DNA of 64,000 nucleotides from Henriciella marina (GCF_027213945.1 NZ_JAPWGW010000002.1:124001-188000), one strand, 5' to 3'. Positions 45,026-53,978 are shown, numbered from the stretch's first letter. The notes: generated by a model from the sequence alone, not told the origin. A program made the numbers and translations.

Positions 45026-45795
45026 CAGCTCTCTCCAGCCTGTGCTGCCCGCCCGCGCGGGCCGCAGAAATAGTCCTGTATCCAGGGGTCGTCGTTGCGC
45101 CGCAGCTCTTCGATGGGGCCTGTCGCAATGACCTTCTTACGGCCAAGTACCGCGATACGGTCACACGTCGCAACCAGCGTATCGACATCATGCGTCACAA
45201 GGAAGACTGTCAGCGACAGCGCGCTCTGCAGCTCACGCACGAGTGTATCGAAGCCTGCTGCCGTAATCGGGTCGAGCCCGGCCGTCGGCTCATCGAGGAA
45301 AAGGATAGGCGGATCGAGGGCAAGAGCGCGCGCCAGTGCCGCCCGTTTGCGCATACCGCCCGAAAGGTCAGACGGGAATTTTGGCCCCGCGCTATCATCA
45401 AGCCCCGACATACGTAGTTTCTGGTCGGCGAGCTGCTTCATCAACGGCTCTGGAAGGTCTGTGTGCTCGCGCATGGGGACCATAACGTTTTCACGAACAG
45501 TGAGGTTCGAAAACAGCGCGCCATCCTGGAACATAATGCCCCAGAGGTTCTGCACCTCGCGAAGATCGTCGCCCTCAAGGTCCGTGACATTCCTGTCGAA
45601 AACTTCGACCGTGCCGGTCTCTGGCCGTTTGAGCCCCACAATTGCGCGCAACAGAACGGACTTGCCCGTACCTGAAGGACCGATCACACCCAGGATCTCT
45701 CCGCGCTTTACGTCCAGATCGAGCTTATCGTGTACAACATGCGTTCCATACGCCGTGGTCAGTCCGCGGACCTTGATCGCGATGTCCTCGCTCAT
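45025..45795 (-). CDS. mlaF: ABC transporter ATP-binding protein, MlaF type
   Basis: 256 aa from the ATG at 45795, overlapping the permease stop (ATGA). Walker A GPSGTGKS (~40-47), signature LSGGMRKRAALARAL (~146-160), Walker B ILFLDEPTAGLD and the switch His in THDVDTL. The Gly-Met signature (SGGM) is typical of Mla-type ATPases. It powers lipid movement by the neighbouring permease. Confidence 0.93.
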   Translation of the reverse strand: MSEDIAIKVRGLTTAYGTHVVHDKLDLDVKRGEILGVIGPSGTGKSVLLRAIVGLKRPETGTVEVFDRNVTDLEGDDLREVQNLWGIMFQDGALFSNLTVRENVMVPMREHTDLPEPLMKQLADQKLRMSGLDDSAGPKFPSDLSGGMRKRAALARALALDPPILFLDEPTAGLDPITAAGFDTLVRELQSALSLTVFLVTHDVDTLVATCDRIAVLGRKKVIATGPIEELRRNDDPWIQDYFCGPRGRAAQAGES

Positions 45796-46919
45796 ATGCC
45801 AAGCTCCAGATAGAAGACAGCGAACAGCGCATCGATAACGATGATCGAGAAAAGCGCCTGGACAACCGACTTTGTGGTCGACTGGCCGAGCGACTGCACG
45901 CTGCCCCCCACCATCAGGCCCTGTCGACAACCAATCAGCGCGACGACCAGGCCAAAGACAGGCGCCTTGGACATGCCGACCCAGAAATTCTCAATCGGCA
46001 CATAGCTTTGCAGGCGATTCATGAACACGGTTGGATTGATATCGAGTGCCAGCCAGCTGACGAAAGCGCCGCCGCCAACACCGAACAGGATGGCAATCAA
46101 TGTCAGGACAGGTGTCATGATGAGCATGGCAAAAGCGCGCGGCACGACCAGCACGTCCATGGGATTGAGGCCAAGCGTTGTCATCGCATCGACTTCCTGG
46201 CGCATACGCATGGCACCGATCTGGGCGGTGAACGCTGAGTTGGTACGGCCCGCCAGGATAATCGCTGTCAGGATCACGCCGAATTCACGCAGGATTGCAA
46301 TCCCGACCAGCTCGACCGTGAAGATCGTCGCGCCAAACTCCGACAGCGTCGTTGCCCCGATAAACGCGACCACCATGCCGACGAAGAATGAGAGAAAGGC
46401 AACGATCGGCACGGCGTCGAGACCGGAATCCTCCATGACGGATACCAGCGCCGTCCAGCGCATCTTTGACGGACGGGTCACGATGTGCGCCATCGCCATG
46501 ATGGTTTCGCCCAGAAATGACAGGGTTTCGACGGTCTCGTCGATGAAGTGCATCGTTGCGCGGCCCGTCCGCTCGAGCAGATCGACGACACCGAACTCTT
46601 TCTTGTTCTGCTCGTCATCGCGCTCGGGTCGCAACTCGGCAGCCTGTTTCAAAAGAGCCGTGGCCTGCTCGCTCGCATTGACGGGTTTGACGGTCCCACC
46701 GCCCGATCGGCAAGCAAACCGGTCGATGATGAAGGCGCCTGCTGTGTCGAGCCTTCCAAGCTGCGCGCAATCGACCTCGAGGCCTTCGAAACCCGAAGTG
46801 TCTTCCGCTGCGAGCTGTTCTGAAATCTTTCCGATCGTGTGAACCGTCCAGTCGCCGGACACGCTGAGCCTGCCGCGCGAGGCGTCCGTGCTCAGCTCAT
46901 ATTCGGGCCTGTCTGGCAT
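45792..46919 (-). CDS. mlaE: MlaE-type permease with fused N-terminal STAS domain
   Basis: 375 aa from the ATG at 46919 (AGGA upstream). Residues ~1-100 form a STAS domain (LSVSGDWTVHTIGKISEQL; LEVDCAQLGRLDTAGAFIIDRFA), the role a separate MlaB plays in E. coli. Residues ~125-375 form the MlaE permease with its typical GRTNSAFTAQIGAMRMRQEVDAMTTLGL coupling loop. First gene of the four-gene operon mlaE-mlaF-mlaD-lipoprotein, divergent from the epimerase at 47022. Confidence 0.92.
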   Translation of the reverse strand: MPDRPEYELSTDASRGRLSVSGDWTVHTIGKISEQLAAEDTSGFEGLEVDCAQLGRLDTAGAFIIDRFACRSGGGTVKPVNASEQATALLKQAAELRPERDDEQNKKEFGVVDLLERTGRATMHFIDETVETLSFLGETIMAMAHIVTRPSKMRWTALVSVMEDSGLDAVPIVAFLSFFVGMVVAFIGATTLSEFGATIFTVELVGIAILREFGVILTAIILAGRTNSAFTAQIGAMRMRQEVDAMTTLGLNPMDVLVVPRAFAMLIMTPVLTLIAILFGVGGGAFVSWLALDINPTVFMNRLQSYVPIENFWVGMSKAPVFGLVVALIGCRQGLMVGGSVQSLGQSTTKSVVQALFSIIVIDALFAVFYLELGI

Positions 46920-47021
46920 GACGGTTCCTGTACCTTGCTCCAAGGCGTGTGCGCGCGCGGACCTTGAGCATGACAGCAAGCTGCTTACAACATCCGGCAA
47001 TAGTTCTAGAGCTTATTGCAT

Positions 47022-47999
47022 ATGATTACGCTTTCAATTGAGCACGTTTCGTCCCCCCTGGCGCGGGCGTTTTCCATCTCGCGCGGTGCCAAGACATCTG
47101 CCGAATCGGTACTTGTGACCCTGCAGCAGGACGGGTTTACCGGCCGCGGCGAAAGCGTGCCTTATGGCCGCTATGGCGAAACCGTCGATAGCGTCATCGC
47201 CGCTATTGAGGAACACCGCGTTGCAATTGAGGGGGGCCTCACGCGCGAAGAGCTCCAGACTCTCATGCCCGCAGGCGCGGCGCGCTGCGCTGTCGACTGC
47301 GCGATGTGGGACCTTGAAGCAAAGCGTACAGGCAAACCCGTCTGGCAACTTGCCGGACTGCCAGAGCCTGTCTCGCTCGAAACCGCAGTAACTATTGTTT
47401 TGTCGAGCGCTGAAGAAATGGCAAAAGCCGCTCGCGAGGCGCCCGGTAAACTGCTCAAGGTCAAGCTTGGCGGCGACGGCGATATGGACCGCGTGCGGGC
47501 CGTCCACGAAGCGCGTCCCGACGCCCGCCTCATCCTTGATGCAAACGAACAGCTTGAGTCAGGCGCCCTTCCCGGCCTCGCCAGAGAGGCAGCCCGTCTC
47601 GGTGTCGTCCTGATTGAGCAACCTTTCGCCGCCGGCAAGGATGGCGCCTTGCTTAAACGTCCGCCAGAAGTCGCCATCTGCGCTGATGAAAGCGCACATA
47701 CGCGCGAGCAGGTGCAGGACCTTGCTCGTCTCTATGACGCAGTGAACGTCAAACTCGACAAGACCGGGGGCCTTACCGAAGCTATCGCCATGGTCCGCGA
47801 GGCCAAGGCCTGTGGTCTCGGCGTCATGGTCGGCTGTATGGTGGCAGGCTCCATCAGCATGGCACCTGCCGTCCTGCTTGGCACGCTCGCCGACGCCGTC
47901 GATCTCGATGGCCCGCTCTGGCTCTCGAAGGATGTCGAGCACGGCCTGCAATATGAGGGCGGAACCGTCTTCCCGCCCTCACAAGACCTCTGGGGCTAG
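47022..47999 (+). CDS. Dipeptide epimerase (enolase superfamily)
   Basis: 325 aa from the ATG at 47022; a TTG two codons earlier is less likely. MR-MLE/enolase fold: KxK catalytic pair in LLKVKLGGDGD (~148), metal ligands in LILDANEQ and VVLIEQPF and CADESAHT, and second catalytic Lys in NVKLDKTGG (~248). This set matches L-Ala-D/L-Glu and related dipeptide epimerases used in murein peptide recycling; the exact dipeptide cannot be read from sequence. Confidence 0.88.
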   Translation: MITLSIEHVSSPLARAFSISRGAKTSAESVLVTLQQDGFTGRGESVPYGRYGETVDSVIAAIEEHRVAIEGGLTREELQTLMPAGAARCAVDCAMWDLEAKRTGKPVWQLAGLPEPVSLETAVTIVLSSAEEMAKAAREAPGKLLKVKLGGDGDMDRVRAVHEARPDARLILDANEQLESGALPGLAREAARLGVVLIEQPFAAGKDGALLKRPPEVAICADESAHTREQVQDLARLYDAVNVKLDKTGGLTEAIAMVREAKACGLGVMVGCMVAGSISMAPAVLLGTLADAVDLDGPLWLSKDVEHGLQYEGGTVFPPSQDLWG

Positions 48000-49093
48000 G
48001 CGTCCAGAACGTCTTTCCAGCCAGATGGCGCATGCGGCCCGATAAAGAGCTGCTCCAGTGCACCGATGCCCTCTGACGACTTTCCGTCTGGGCCTTCATG
48101 CGTGACCTTGGAAATCGCCTGGATGTGAAGATTGGTCGGTTCTTTCCAGGTCATAACGCCCGGCTTGAAGTCCTCTCGCTCGATCGCATACTCGCCCTTA
48201 TAGACGCCGTGGCCCCAGCTTGGATGGCTGTAGCCAAGCCCCTTCATCTGGAAGATCGACTGCGGCTCATAGTGCACCTTGTGCAGGCGGCCCTGAGTGT
48301 CGGTGACTTCTAGGAGACCCTTGCTGATCCGCCGCGTGCCAGCCTCATATTCTGCTGTGAACTTCGGGCTATCGAGGTGCATCAGCGCCTCTGCGTCCGC
48401 GCCGTCCATGCCGAGCACAGAGCGGGTGTTCCAGCTATCGCCCTTTTCGTCCTCATTGACGTGGAAATAGACTGCCAGGTTCTCGAAATTGAGCGGCGTC
48501 CAGACCCAGTAGAACTGGAACGGCTTCTCAGGCACGACCGGCTGCGGGTCCTGCGCCCCGATGGGCCGGATGCCCCAGCTGCGGTCGCGCGTACCGTAAT
48601 AGCTGGAAACCTCGATGCGCTCACCATCAATTTCGATCCAGCCATTCCAGTGGCCGTTCTGCGTCATGCGGGTGACATCCATGACGGTGCGCGAACCCGA
48701 CCGGCGTTGGAAGCGTGGCTCCTCAACCGGGAAGTGGCGCCCTTCAAAGGTCAACTCGCCTGAGATGCCTTCCGCACCCTCGAGCGTGATTTTCACCGAG
48801 TGAAGCGGCTGGAGCACTTCGATCTTCATCGGTCCGACGCGGGTATCCATACGCTCATGGTGCATGACACGCGACAGATGGACCGAATGCTGCACGCCAT
48901 CCTTCAGCACAGAAAACGCGCCATCCATTATGTTGAGGTGCGGATAGACGCCAAAGGCCGCGCCGAAAAAGACAGAGCCATCCTTCGAATAGCCATTGAA
49001 GAAATAGCGATCGTAAAAGTTACGGTCGGACCCTGCGACCCAGACCGGTTCAGGTGTCTGGTGGATCGGATATTCGTCGCCCCAGGTGAGCAT
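47996..49093 (-). CDS. CrtC/DUF7065-like lipocalin-fold protein
   Basis: 365 aa without signal peptide. Two beta-barrel-like halves rich in Trp, Tyr, His and Gly: N-terminal FYDRYFFNGYSKDGSVFFGAAFGVYPHLNIMDGAFSV, central DRSWGIRP followed by PFQFYWVWTPLNFENLAVYFH, C-terminal SHPSWGHGVYKGEY. This pattern recalls hydroxyneurosporene synthase (CrtC) and related proteins that occur near steroid or terpenoid catabolic genes. Catalytic activity is unproven. It overlaps the epimerase end by 4 bp, convergently. Confidence 0.72.
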   Translation of the reverse strand: MLTWGDEYPIHQTPEPVWVAGSDRNFYDRYFFNGYSKDGSVFFGAAFGVYPHLNIMDGAFSVLKDGVQHSVHLSRVMHHERMDTRVGPMKIEVLQPLHSVKITLEGAEGISGELTFEGRHFPVEEPRFQRRSGSRTVMDVTRMTQNGHWNGWIEIDGERIEVSSYYGTRDRSWGIRPIGAQDPQPVVPEKPFQFYWVWTPLNFENLAVYFHVNEDEKGDSWNTRSVLGMDGADAEALMHLDSPKFTAEYEAGTRRISKGLLEVTDTQGRLHKVHYEPQSIFQMKGLGYSHPSWGHGVYKGEYAIEREDFKPGVMTWKEPTNLHIQAISKVTHEGPDGKSSEGIGALEQLFIGPHAPSGWKDVLDA

Positions 49094-49098
49094 ATTGG

Positions 49099-49503
49099 CT
49101 AGCCTTTCTTTTCTATACTTGCGCCGAACCCGATAAGGTTTCCGGCAGGGTCCCAGAGGTGAAATTCGCGCATGCCATGGCCGGGCTGATCCTTGGGTTC
49201 AGCCTCGATGCGTCCTGGCACGAAGTCGCTATAGGTCGACGCTTCCAGCCATTCGGCATGAAGCAGGTCGAGATGCTCGACGCAGCCAATTTCGGTGTAG
49301 CAGGCGGTGTTCTCAGCAATCGCCCGATCCGCGCATTTCCATAGATGCAGCGCGAGCTTGCCGCGCCGGACGATTGCGTAATTCCCATCGTCAAAAACGG
49401 CGGTCCGAAAGCCCAGATGCTTTTCATACCAGCGGGCTGCCTCACCCGGGTCGGGCGCAGCAAATTTCGGTGCCGTGTGTGCCCCCTCCAGCGGATCGTA
49501 CAT
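49099..49503 (-). CDS. VOC (glyoxalase/bleomycin resistance) family protein
   Basis: 134 aa from the ATG at 49503 (GGAAGGAAA upstream). beta-alpha-beta-beta-beta modules: FAAPDPGEAARWYEKHLGFRTAVFDDGNYAIVRRGKLALHLW and a C-terminal MREFHLWDPAGNLIGFG. His and Glu positions match the metal-binding set of the family. It lies 5 bp upstream of the CrtC-like gene on the same strand, so the two are probably co-transcribed. The substrate is unknown. Confidence 0.87.
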   Translation of the reverse strand: MYDPLEGAHTAPKFAAPDPGEAARWYEKHLGFRTAVFDDGNYAIVRRGKLALHLWKCADRAIAENTACYTEIGCVEHLDLLHAEWLEASTYSDFVPGRIEAEPKDQPGHGMREFHLWDPAGNLIGFGASIEKKG

Positions 49504-49601
49504 CCGGTTTCCTTCCCTGTCGTGACCTCTTGGCGGGTCCTTCCTCTTGCCTACACTGTCGAAACCAGAGACCGGGATCAATCACTGACGCGGGGAGAGA
49601 C

Positions 49602-50021
49602 ATGACGTCGAAAGTAACAGTTGAGGAAGCAAACGCCTTTCTTGCCCAGGCCTTCAACAATTCCCAGAACCGGTCCGAAGTCATCCTGATGGAGGATGGC
49701 CACGCCATCATGCGCCTCAAGGCAGGCCCTGAACACTTGCGTCCTGGAGGATACATCTCCGGCCCGACACAGATGACCATGGCCGACAGCGTCACCTATA
49801 TGGCAATCTTCACGCGTCTCGGGATCACGCCGATGACAGTGACGAGCAATCTCAACATCAACTTCCTGCGTCCGTGTATCGGCGATGCCGTCATCGCCGA
49901 CGCAAAGCTGATGAAGCTCGGCAAGACGCTCGCCGTCGCCGAAGTAGAGATTCGCGCGGAAGGGTCGGACAAGGTCGCCAGCCACGGAATTGTGACCTAT
50001 TCTATCCCCGCGGCGAATTAG
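49602..50021 (+). CDS. PaaI-like hotdog thioesterase
   Basis: 139 aa from the ATG at 49602, with CGGGGAGAGAC upstream; the longer open frame overlaps the divergent VOC gene. Hotdog fold: GGYISGPTQMTMADSVTYMAIFTRLG with the catalytic-helix Asp, then NLNINFLRPCIGDAVIADAKLMKLGKTLAVAEVEI. It hydrolyses acyl-CoA thioesters; specificity is unknown. Confidence 0.88.
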   Translation: MTSKVTVEEANAFLAQAFNNSQNRSEVILMEDGHAIMRLKAGPEHLRPGGYISGPTQMTMADSVTYMAIFTRLGITPMTVTSNLNINFLRPCIGDAVIADAKLMKLGKTLAVAEVEIRAEGSDKVASHGIVTYSIPAAN

Positions 50022-50113
50022 CCGCCTCCCGCTACGTCATACGCATAGCTCCCTATTCGGGCGCCCTCTCGCAGTGCTAGCCTGACCTCATAAAAGTCCA
50101 AGGGAGGACAGGT

Positions 50114-51616
50114 ATGAGCGAACAGATTCTCGATGTGCTCATCGTCGGTGCCGGCATTTCCGGCGTCGGAGCTGCCCGGCATATCAAGGCTCGCTGCCCG
50201 GGTAAGAAGCTTGCCGTGTTCGAAGCGCTAGATGGCTTTGGCGGCACTTGGAGAGTCCACACCTATCCCGGCATCCGCTCCGATAGCGACCTCTACACCT
50301 TCGGCTATCGCGACAAGCCCTGGACAGGCCCGCCCATCGCGACCGCACAAGAGATCCTCACATATATGGGCGAGTTCATCGAAGAGAACGATCTTGCCCC
50401 GCTCATCCATTACAATCACAAGATCACGAGGGCTGAGTGGTCCTCAGCCGAGAAGCTCTACACCGTCACCTATGAAACGCCCGATGGTGAGCACACCGTA
50501 AAGGCGCGCTTCCTCTGGATGTGTCAGGGCTATTATGACCTCGACAAGGGCTACACACCTGACTGGGAGGGCATGGACAGTTTCAAGGGAGAGATCGTTC
50601 ACCCGCAGGACTGGCCGGACGATATCGACCTCTCCGGCAAGAAGGTCGTCGTTATCGGGTCGGGCGCCACCGCCGCGACGCTGGTGCCGAACATCGCGAA
50701 GTCCTGCGAACACGTCACCATGCTCCAGAGGTCCCCGACTTATTTTTCGACCGGGCGTAACGCGAATGATCTAGCCGACGAACTCCGCCGTCTTGAGATC
50801 GATGAGGAGTGGATCCATACCATCATCCGCAAGAAAGCGCTGACCGATCAGCGGGACTTCACAGCCGCCGCACGGTCTGACCCGGACGCCGTGAAGAAGA
50901 TGCTGTTCGACAATATCAAGGCCGTCATGGGCGAAGATTGCGACATGGCGCCGTTCACGCCGAACTACCGGCCATGGCGCCAGCGCATCGCCTTCGTGCC
51001 GGATGGCGACTTCTTCCATGCTGTGCGTGAAGGCCAGGCCAGCGTCGTGACCGACCATATCGACCGTTTTGTCCCGGAAGGCATAAAGCTGAAATCCGGC
51101 GAAGTGCTTGAAGCCGACATCATCATCACGGCGACGGGCTTTAATCTCAAATTCCTCGGCAACATTCTTTTCGTCGTCGATGGTCAGACAGTCGATTTCA
51201 ATGAGCGCCTGACATGGCGCGGCATGATGGTCGAGGACGTGCCAAACATGCTCTTCGTCTTCGGCTATTTCCGCGCCAGCTGGACCCTGCGCGTTGACCT
51301 TCTCGGGGATTTCATGGTCCGCCTTCTGGAGCATATGGGGAAGACCGGCGCTGCCGAAGTGCGCCCTGAAGTCCCCGCAGGTGAGCGCACGCTCGAGCGG
51401 ATGAGCTGGATGGACGCGGTCGACTTCAACCCGGGCTATCTGCAGCGCGGTGAGCATCTGATGCCGAAGCGGATCGATCACCCTGAATGGCAGCACACGC
51501 AGGACTATTGGCACGAGAAGGACGCCCTGCCCGAGGTCGACCTCGACGAAGCCTCCTTGGTCTATGAGGACGCCTCTGGCCAGCTCGTCGGCAAATCGGC
51601 GGCCAACGCGGCCTGA
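50114..51616 (+). CDS. Flavin-containing Baeyer-Villiger-type monooxygenase
   Basis: 500 aa. FAD Rossmann motif GAGISG (~12-17), the Baeyer-Villiger fingerprint FKGEIVHPQDWP (~157-168, F-x-G-x3-H-x3-W-P), NADPH Rossmann motif GSGATA and the C-terminal ATG(F)NL segment. It inserts oxygen next to a ketone to give an ester or lactone. A CrtC-like protein, thioesterases and an SDR are nearby, which suits alicyclic ketone or terpenoid breakdown. GGGAGGACAGGT precedes the ATG. Confidence 0.92.
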   Translation: MSEQILDVLIVGAGISGVGAARHIKARCPGKKLAVFEALDGFGGTWRVHTYPGIRSDSDLYTFGYRDKPWTGPPIATAQEILTYMGEFIEENDLAPLIHYNHKITRAEWSSAEKLYTVTYETPDGEHTVKARFLWMCQGYYDLDKGYTPDWEGMDSFKGEIVHPQDWPDDIDLSGKKVVVIGSGATAATLVPNIAKSCEHVTMLQRSPTYFSTGRNANDLADELRRLEIDEEWIHTIIRKKALTDQRDFTAAARSDPDAVKKMLFDNIKAVMGEDCDMAPFTPNYRPWRQRIAFVPDGDFFHAVREGQASVVTDHIDRFVPEGIKLKSGEVLEADIIITATGFNLKFLGNILFVVDGQTVDFNERLTWRGMMVEDVPNMLFVFGYFRASWTLRVDLLGDFMVRLLEHMGKTGAAEVRPEVPAGERTLERMSWMDAVDFNPGYLQRGEHLMPKRIDHPEWQHTQDYWHEKDALPEVDLDEASLVYEDASGQLVGKSAANAA

Positions 51617-51632
51617 GATCGAATGAGCCGTT

Positions 51633-51652
51633 GAAGGTATCTACATACCTTC
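51633..51652. promoter_or_regulatory. Palindrome upstream of the DUF423 gene
   Basis: GAAGGTAT-CTAC-ATACCTTC, perfect 8-bp arms, 17 bases past the monooxygenase stop and 28 bases before the next ATG. It could be a repressor operator or a short mRNA hairpin; no T tract follows. Confidence 0.4.
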
Positions 51653-51679
51653 CTTAGAGGTAAGGATTGGAGGCCCAGA

Positions 51680-52033
51680 ATGGTATTGACCCTTATTGCT
51701 TCAGTCCTTGGTTTTGCCGGTGTCGCCCTTGGTGCATTCGGAGCCCACGGCATGTCTGGCCGGTTCACACCGGAGAGCCGCGGCTGGTGGGAAACCGCCA
51801 CGCTCTACCTGCTCGTTCATGCAGTGACCGTCTTTGCGGTCAGCCTGTCCGGGCGCACAGGGCTTTTCTCGACCGGCGGCTGGGCGATGATCATCGGCGC
51901 CGTGATCTTCTCCGGTACGCTCTACGCCATGGCACTCGGCGCACCGCGCTGGTTTGGCGCGATCACCCCGATTGGCGGTCTCGGCTTGCTGGCAGGCTGG
52001 GGCCTTTTCGCGCTCGCGGCCCTGCGTAGCTAA
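51680..52033 (+). CDS. DUF423 family membrane protein
   Basis: 117 aa with four membrane helices. The pattern VLGFAGVALGAFGAHGMSGRF, then WWETATLYLLVHAVTVFAVSL, then the final LALGAPRWFGAITPIGGLGLLAGW is the DUF423/YgdD signature. Function unknown. A short protein between the monooxygenase and an SDR; GAGGTAAGGATTGGAGG precedes the ATG. Confidence 0.9.
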   Translation: MVLTLIASVLGFAGVALGAFGAHGMSGRFTPESRGWWETATLYLLVHAVTVFAVSLSGRTGLFSTGGWAMIIGAVIFSGTLYAMALGAPRWFGAITPIGGLGLLAGWGLFALAALRS

Positions 52034-52133
52034 AAATTCCCTGCATCGGTTTCCGCGAGGGGATTGGCAGCGCGCGCGATTTGAATATGGTGCGGCGCCA
52101 GATACTGCACATGTGAAGTAAATGGAGGAAACC

Positions 52134-52904
52134 ATGGCCAGTCTTTTCGATCTCACCGGCAAGGTCGCGCTCATCACCGGTTCGTCGCGCGGTATCGGTA
52201 AGTCCATCGCGGAACAGATGGCAGAGCAAGGCGCGAAGGTTGTCATCTCCTCCCGCAAGCCCGGCCCATGCCAGGAAGTTGCCGAAGCCCTGAACGAGAA
52301 GCATGGCGCAGGCACAGCGATTTCTGTCCCGGCCAACATCTCCTCCAAGGAAGAGCTCCAGCACCTCGTGGAAGAAACGCGCGCCTCTTTCGGCAAGATC
52401 GACATTCTCGTCTGTAATGCCGCGTCCAACCCGTATTACGGTCCGATGGAAGAGATTGGCGACGAGCAGTTCGAGAAAATCCTGTCAAACAACATCATCT
52501 CCAATCACTGGCTGATCCAGATGGTCGCGCCAGAGATGAAAGAGCGCAAGGACGGCGCCATCGTGATCATCTCGTCGATTGGCGGCCTGAAAGGCTCACC
52601 TGTCATCGGCGCCTACAACATCTCCAAGGCGGCCGATTTCCAGCTTGCGCGCAACTATGCGATCGAGCTTGGACCGCACAATATCCGCGTCAATTGCGTC
52701 GCGCCTGGCCTCATCAAGACCGATTTTGCCAAGGCGCTCTGGGAAAACCCGGAGAACGCCGCCCGCATCGAAAAAGGTACGCCCATGCGCCGCATCGGTG
52801 ACCCGGTGGATATCGCGGGCGCAGCCATCTTCCTCGCCTCCGACGCAGGCAAGTACATGGCCGGCCAGATGATCGTCGTCGATGGCGGCTCGGTCATCGT
52901 CTAG
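52134..52904 (+). CDS. SDR family oxidoreductase
   Basis: 256 aa from the ATG at 52134, preceded by GGAGGAAACC. TGxxxGIG cofactor motif (GSSRGIGKSIAEQ), NAAS-type strand, catalytic Ser in ISSIGG and YNISK (~158). The C-terminal MAGQMIVVDGGSVIV is typical of 3-oxoacyl reductase-like SDRs. Followed by the CsaA-like gene after 14 bp, so probably an operon 52134-53775. Confidence 0.93.
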   Translation: MASLFDLTGKVALITGSSRGIGKSIAEQMAEQGAKVVISSRKPGPCQEVAEALNEKHGAGTAISVPANISSKEELQHLVEETRASFGKIDILVCNAASNPYYGPMEEIGDEQFEKILSNNIISNHWLIQMVAPEMKERKDGAIVIISSIGGLKGSPVIGAYNISKAADFQLARNYAIELGPHNIRVNCVAPGLIKTDFAKALWENPENAARIEKGTPMRRIGDPVDIAGAAIFLASDAGKYMAGQMIVVDGGSVIV

Positions 52905-52918
52905 GAAAGATCAGTTCC

Positions 52919-53290
52919 ATGCATAAGGTAGACCTGCCGGGCGATGGCCCGGCAGACCCGACCGATTTCGACACGTTCCGCAAGATCGATGTCCGCATTG
53001 GCACAGTGCTGGAAGCCGCCCCGCTCGAAGGCGCGCGCAAGCCTGCGATCCGGCTGCTGATCGATTTCGGCCCCGGCGTGGGCGAGAAGAAATCGTCAGC
53101 GCAGATCACTGAACACTACACCCCCGGACAGCTTGTCGGACGACAGGTCATGGCGGTGGTCAACTTCCCGCCGCGCCAGATCGGCAAATTCATGTCCGAA
53201 GTTTTGACCCTTGGCTTCCCCGACGACGGCGGCGCCATTGTGCTGGCCGCACCAGATACGCCAGTCCCGAACGGAGCCCGCCTCGCATGA
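52919..53290 (+). CDS. csaA: CsaA-like tRNA-binding protein
   Basis: 123 aa single OB-fold of the tRNA_bind (EMAP/CsaA) family: DVRIGTVLEAAPLEGARKPAIRLLIDFG, then EHYTPGQLVGRQVMAVVNFPPRQIGKFMSEVLTLGF. It binds tRNA or nucleic acid; a chaperone role was proposed for Bacillus CsaA. The stop overlaps the next ATG by 4 bp. Confidence 0.9.
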   Translation: MHKVDLPGDGPADPTDFDTFRKIDVRIGTVLEAAPLEGARKPAIRLLIDFGPGVGEKKSSAQITEHYTPGQLVGRQVMAVVNFPPRQIGKFMSEVLTLGFPDDGGAIVLAAPDTPVPNGARLA

Positions 53291-53775
53291 GCCTAGCCTA
53301 TAATCCCGACGACTATTCGCCGATGTTCCAAGGTTTCCTGAAAGGGATCAGTTCTGGCGACTGGCCGAGCAAACCAAAAGGCATCGCCAAGCTCGGCATC
53401 ATGCCGGAAGACTGGCTGAAGGAAATCACTCCCGGCAAGGTCCATTATGTCTGGCCGAATGATGGCAGCCATGACATTCAGCCCGGCCGCGCCTTTGGTG
53501 GCTGGGTCGGCGCGCTTTCAGATCATGTCGTCTCCATCTGCATGTTCTCGGCGCTGACCGATGGCGAGGCGTTCACGACGCAGGACCTCCAGATCAAACT
53601 ATTCCGTCCTGTCAGCCATGGCGACATCACCATCCAGGCACACGTCGTGAACCGATCCAAATCGACCGGCTATATCGAGGCCGAATGGCGTAACGCCGAA
53701 GGCAAGCTGCTTGTCAAAGTCCTCGCCTGGAAAGCCATCCGCACCGTGGAGGCCATTCACGGTCCGAGGGATTAG
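53287..53775 (+). CDS. PaaI-like thioesterase
   Basis: 162 aa hotdog fold. Segments AFGGWVGALSDHVVSICMFSALTDGEAFTTQDLQIKLFRPVSHGDITIQAHVV and KLLVKVLAWKAIRT are characteristic, with an Asp in the catalytic helix (SDHV). Overlaps csaA by 4 bp and is the last gene before a long gene-free region. Confidence 0.86.
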   Translation: MSLAYNPDDYSPMFQGFLKGISSGDWPSKPKGIAKLGIMPEDWLKEITPGKVHYVWPNDGSHDIQPGRAFGGWVGALSDHVVSICMFSALTDGEAFTTQDLQIKLFRPVSHGDITIQAHVVNRSKSTGYIEAEWRNAEGKLLVKVLAWKAIRTVEAIHGPRD

Positions 53776-53818
53776 ACGCAGGGATCTAAGGTGCCTTAGT
53801 CCAATGTAGACGCTTTCA

Positions 53819-53852
53819 CCTCTCCCTTGGGAGAGGGGCTAGGGGTGAGGGG
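53819..53852. repeat. REP-like palindromic repeat, copy 1
   Basis: CCTCTCCC-TT-GGGAGAGG stem followed by GGCTAGGGGTGAGGGGG. Elements of this sequence type are widespread in alphaproteobacterial intergenic regions. Copy 2 lies ~85 bases away in inverted orientation. Confidence 0.75.
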
Positions 53853-53934
53853 GCGGGACCTTCCAAACCTGTCCTACGTCTCAGCGATGCTCCCGCTCAT
53901 CGCTGCAAGCCTTTGCGCCCGATGAAATGCAAGT

Positions 53935-53978
53935 CCCCCTCATCCCCGGCCCTTCTCCCAGTGGGAGAAGGGTGAAGT
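53935..53978. repeat. REP-like palindromic repeat, copy 2 (inverted)
   Basis: CCCCCTCATCCCCGGC followed by the 10-bp stem CCCTTCTCCC-AGT-GGGAGAAGGG. It is the reverse complement in plan of copy 1, so the pair could fold into a larger cruciform. Confidence 0.75.
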
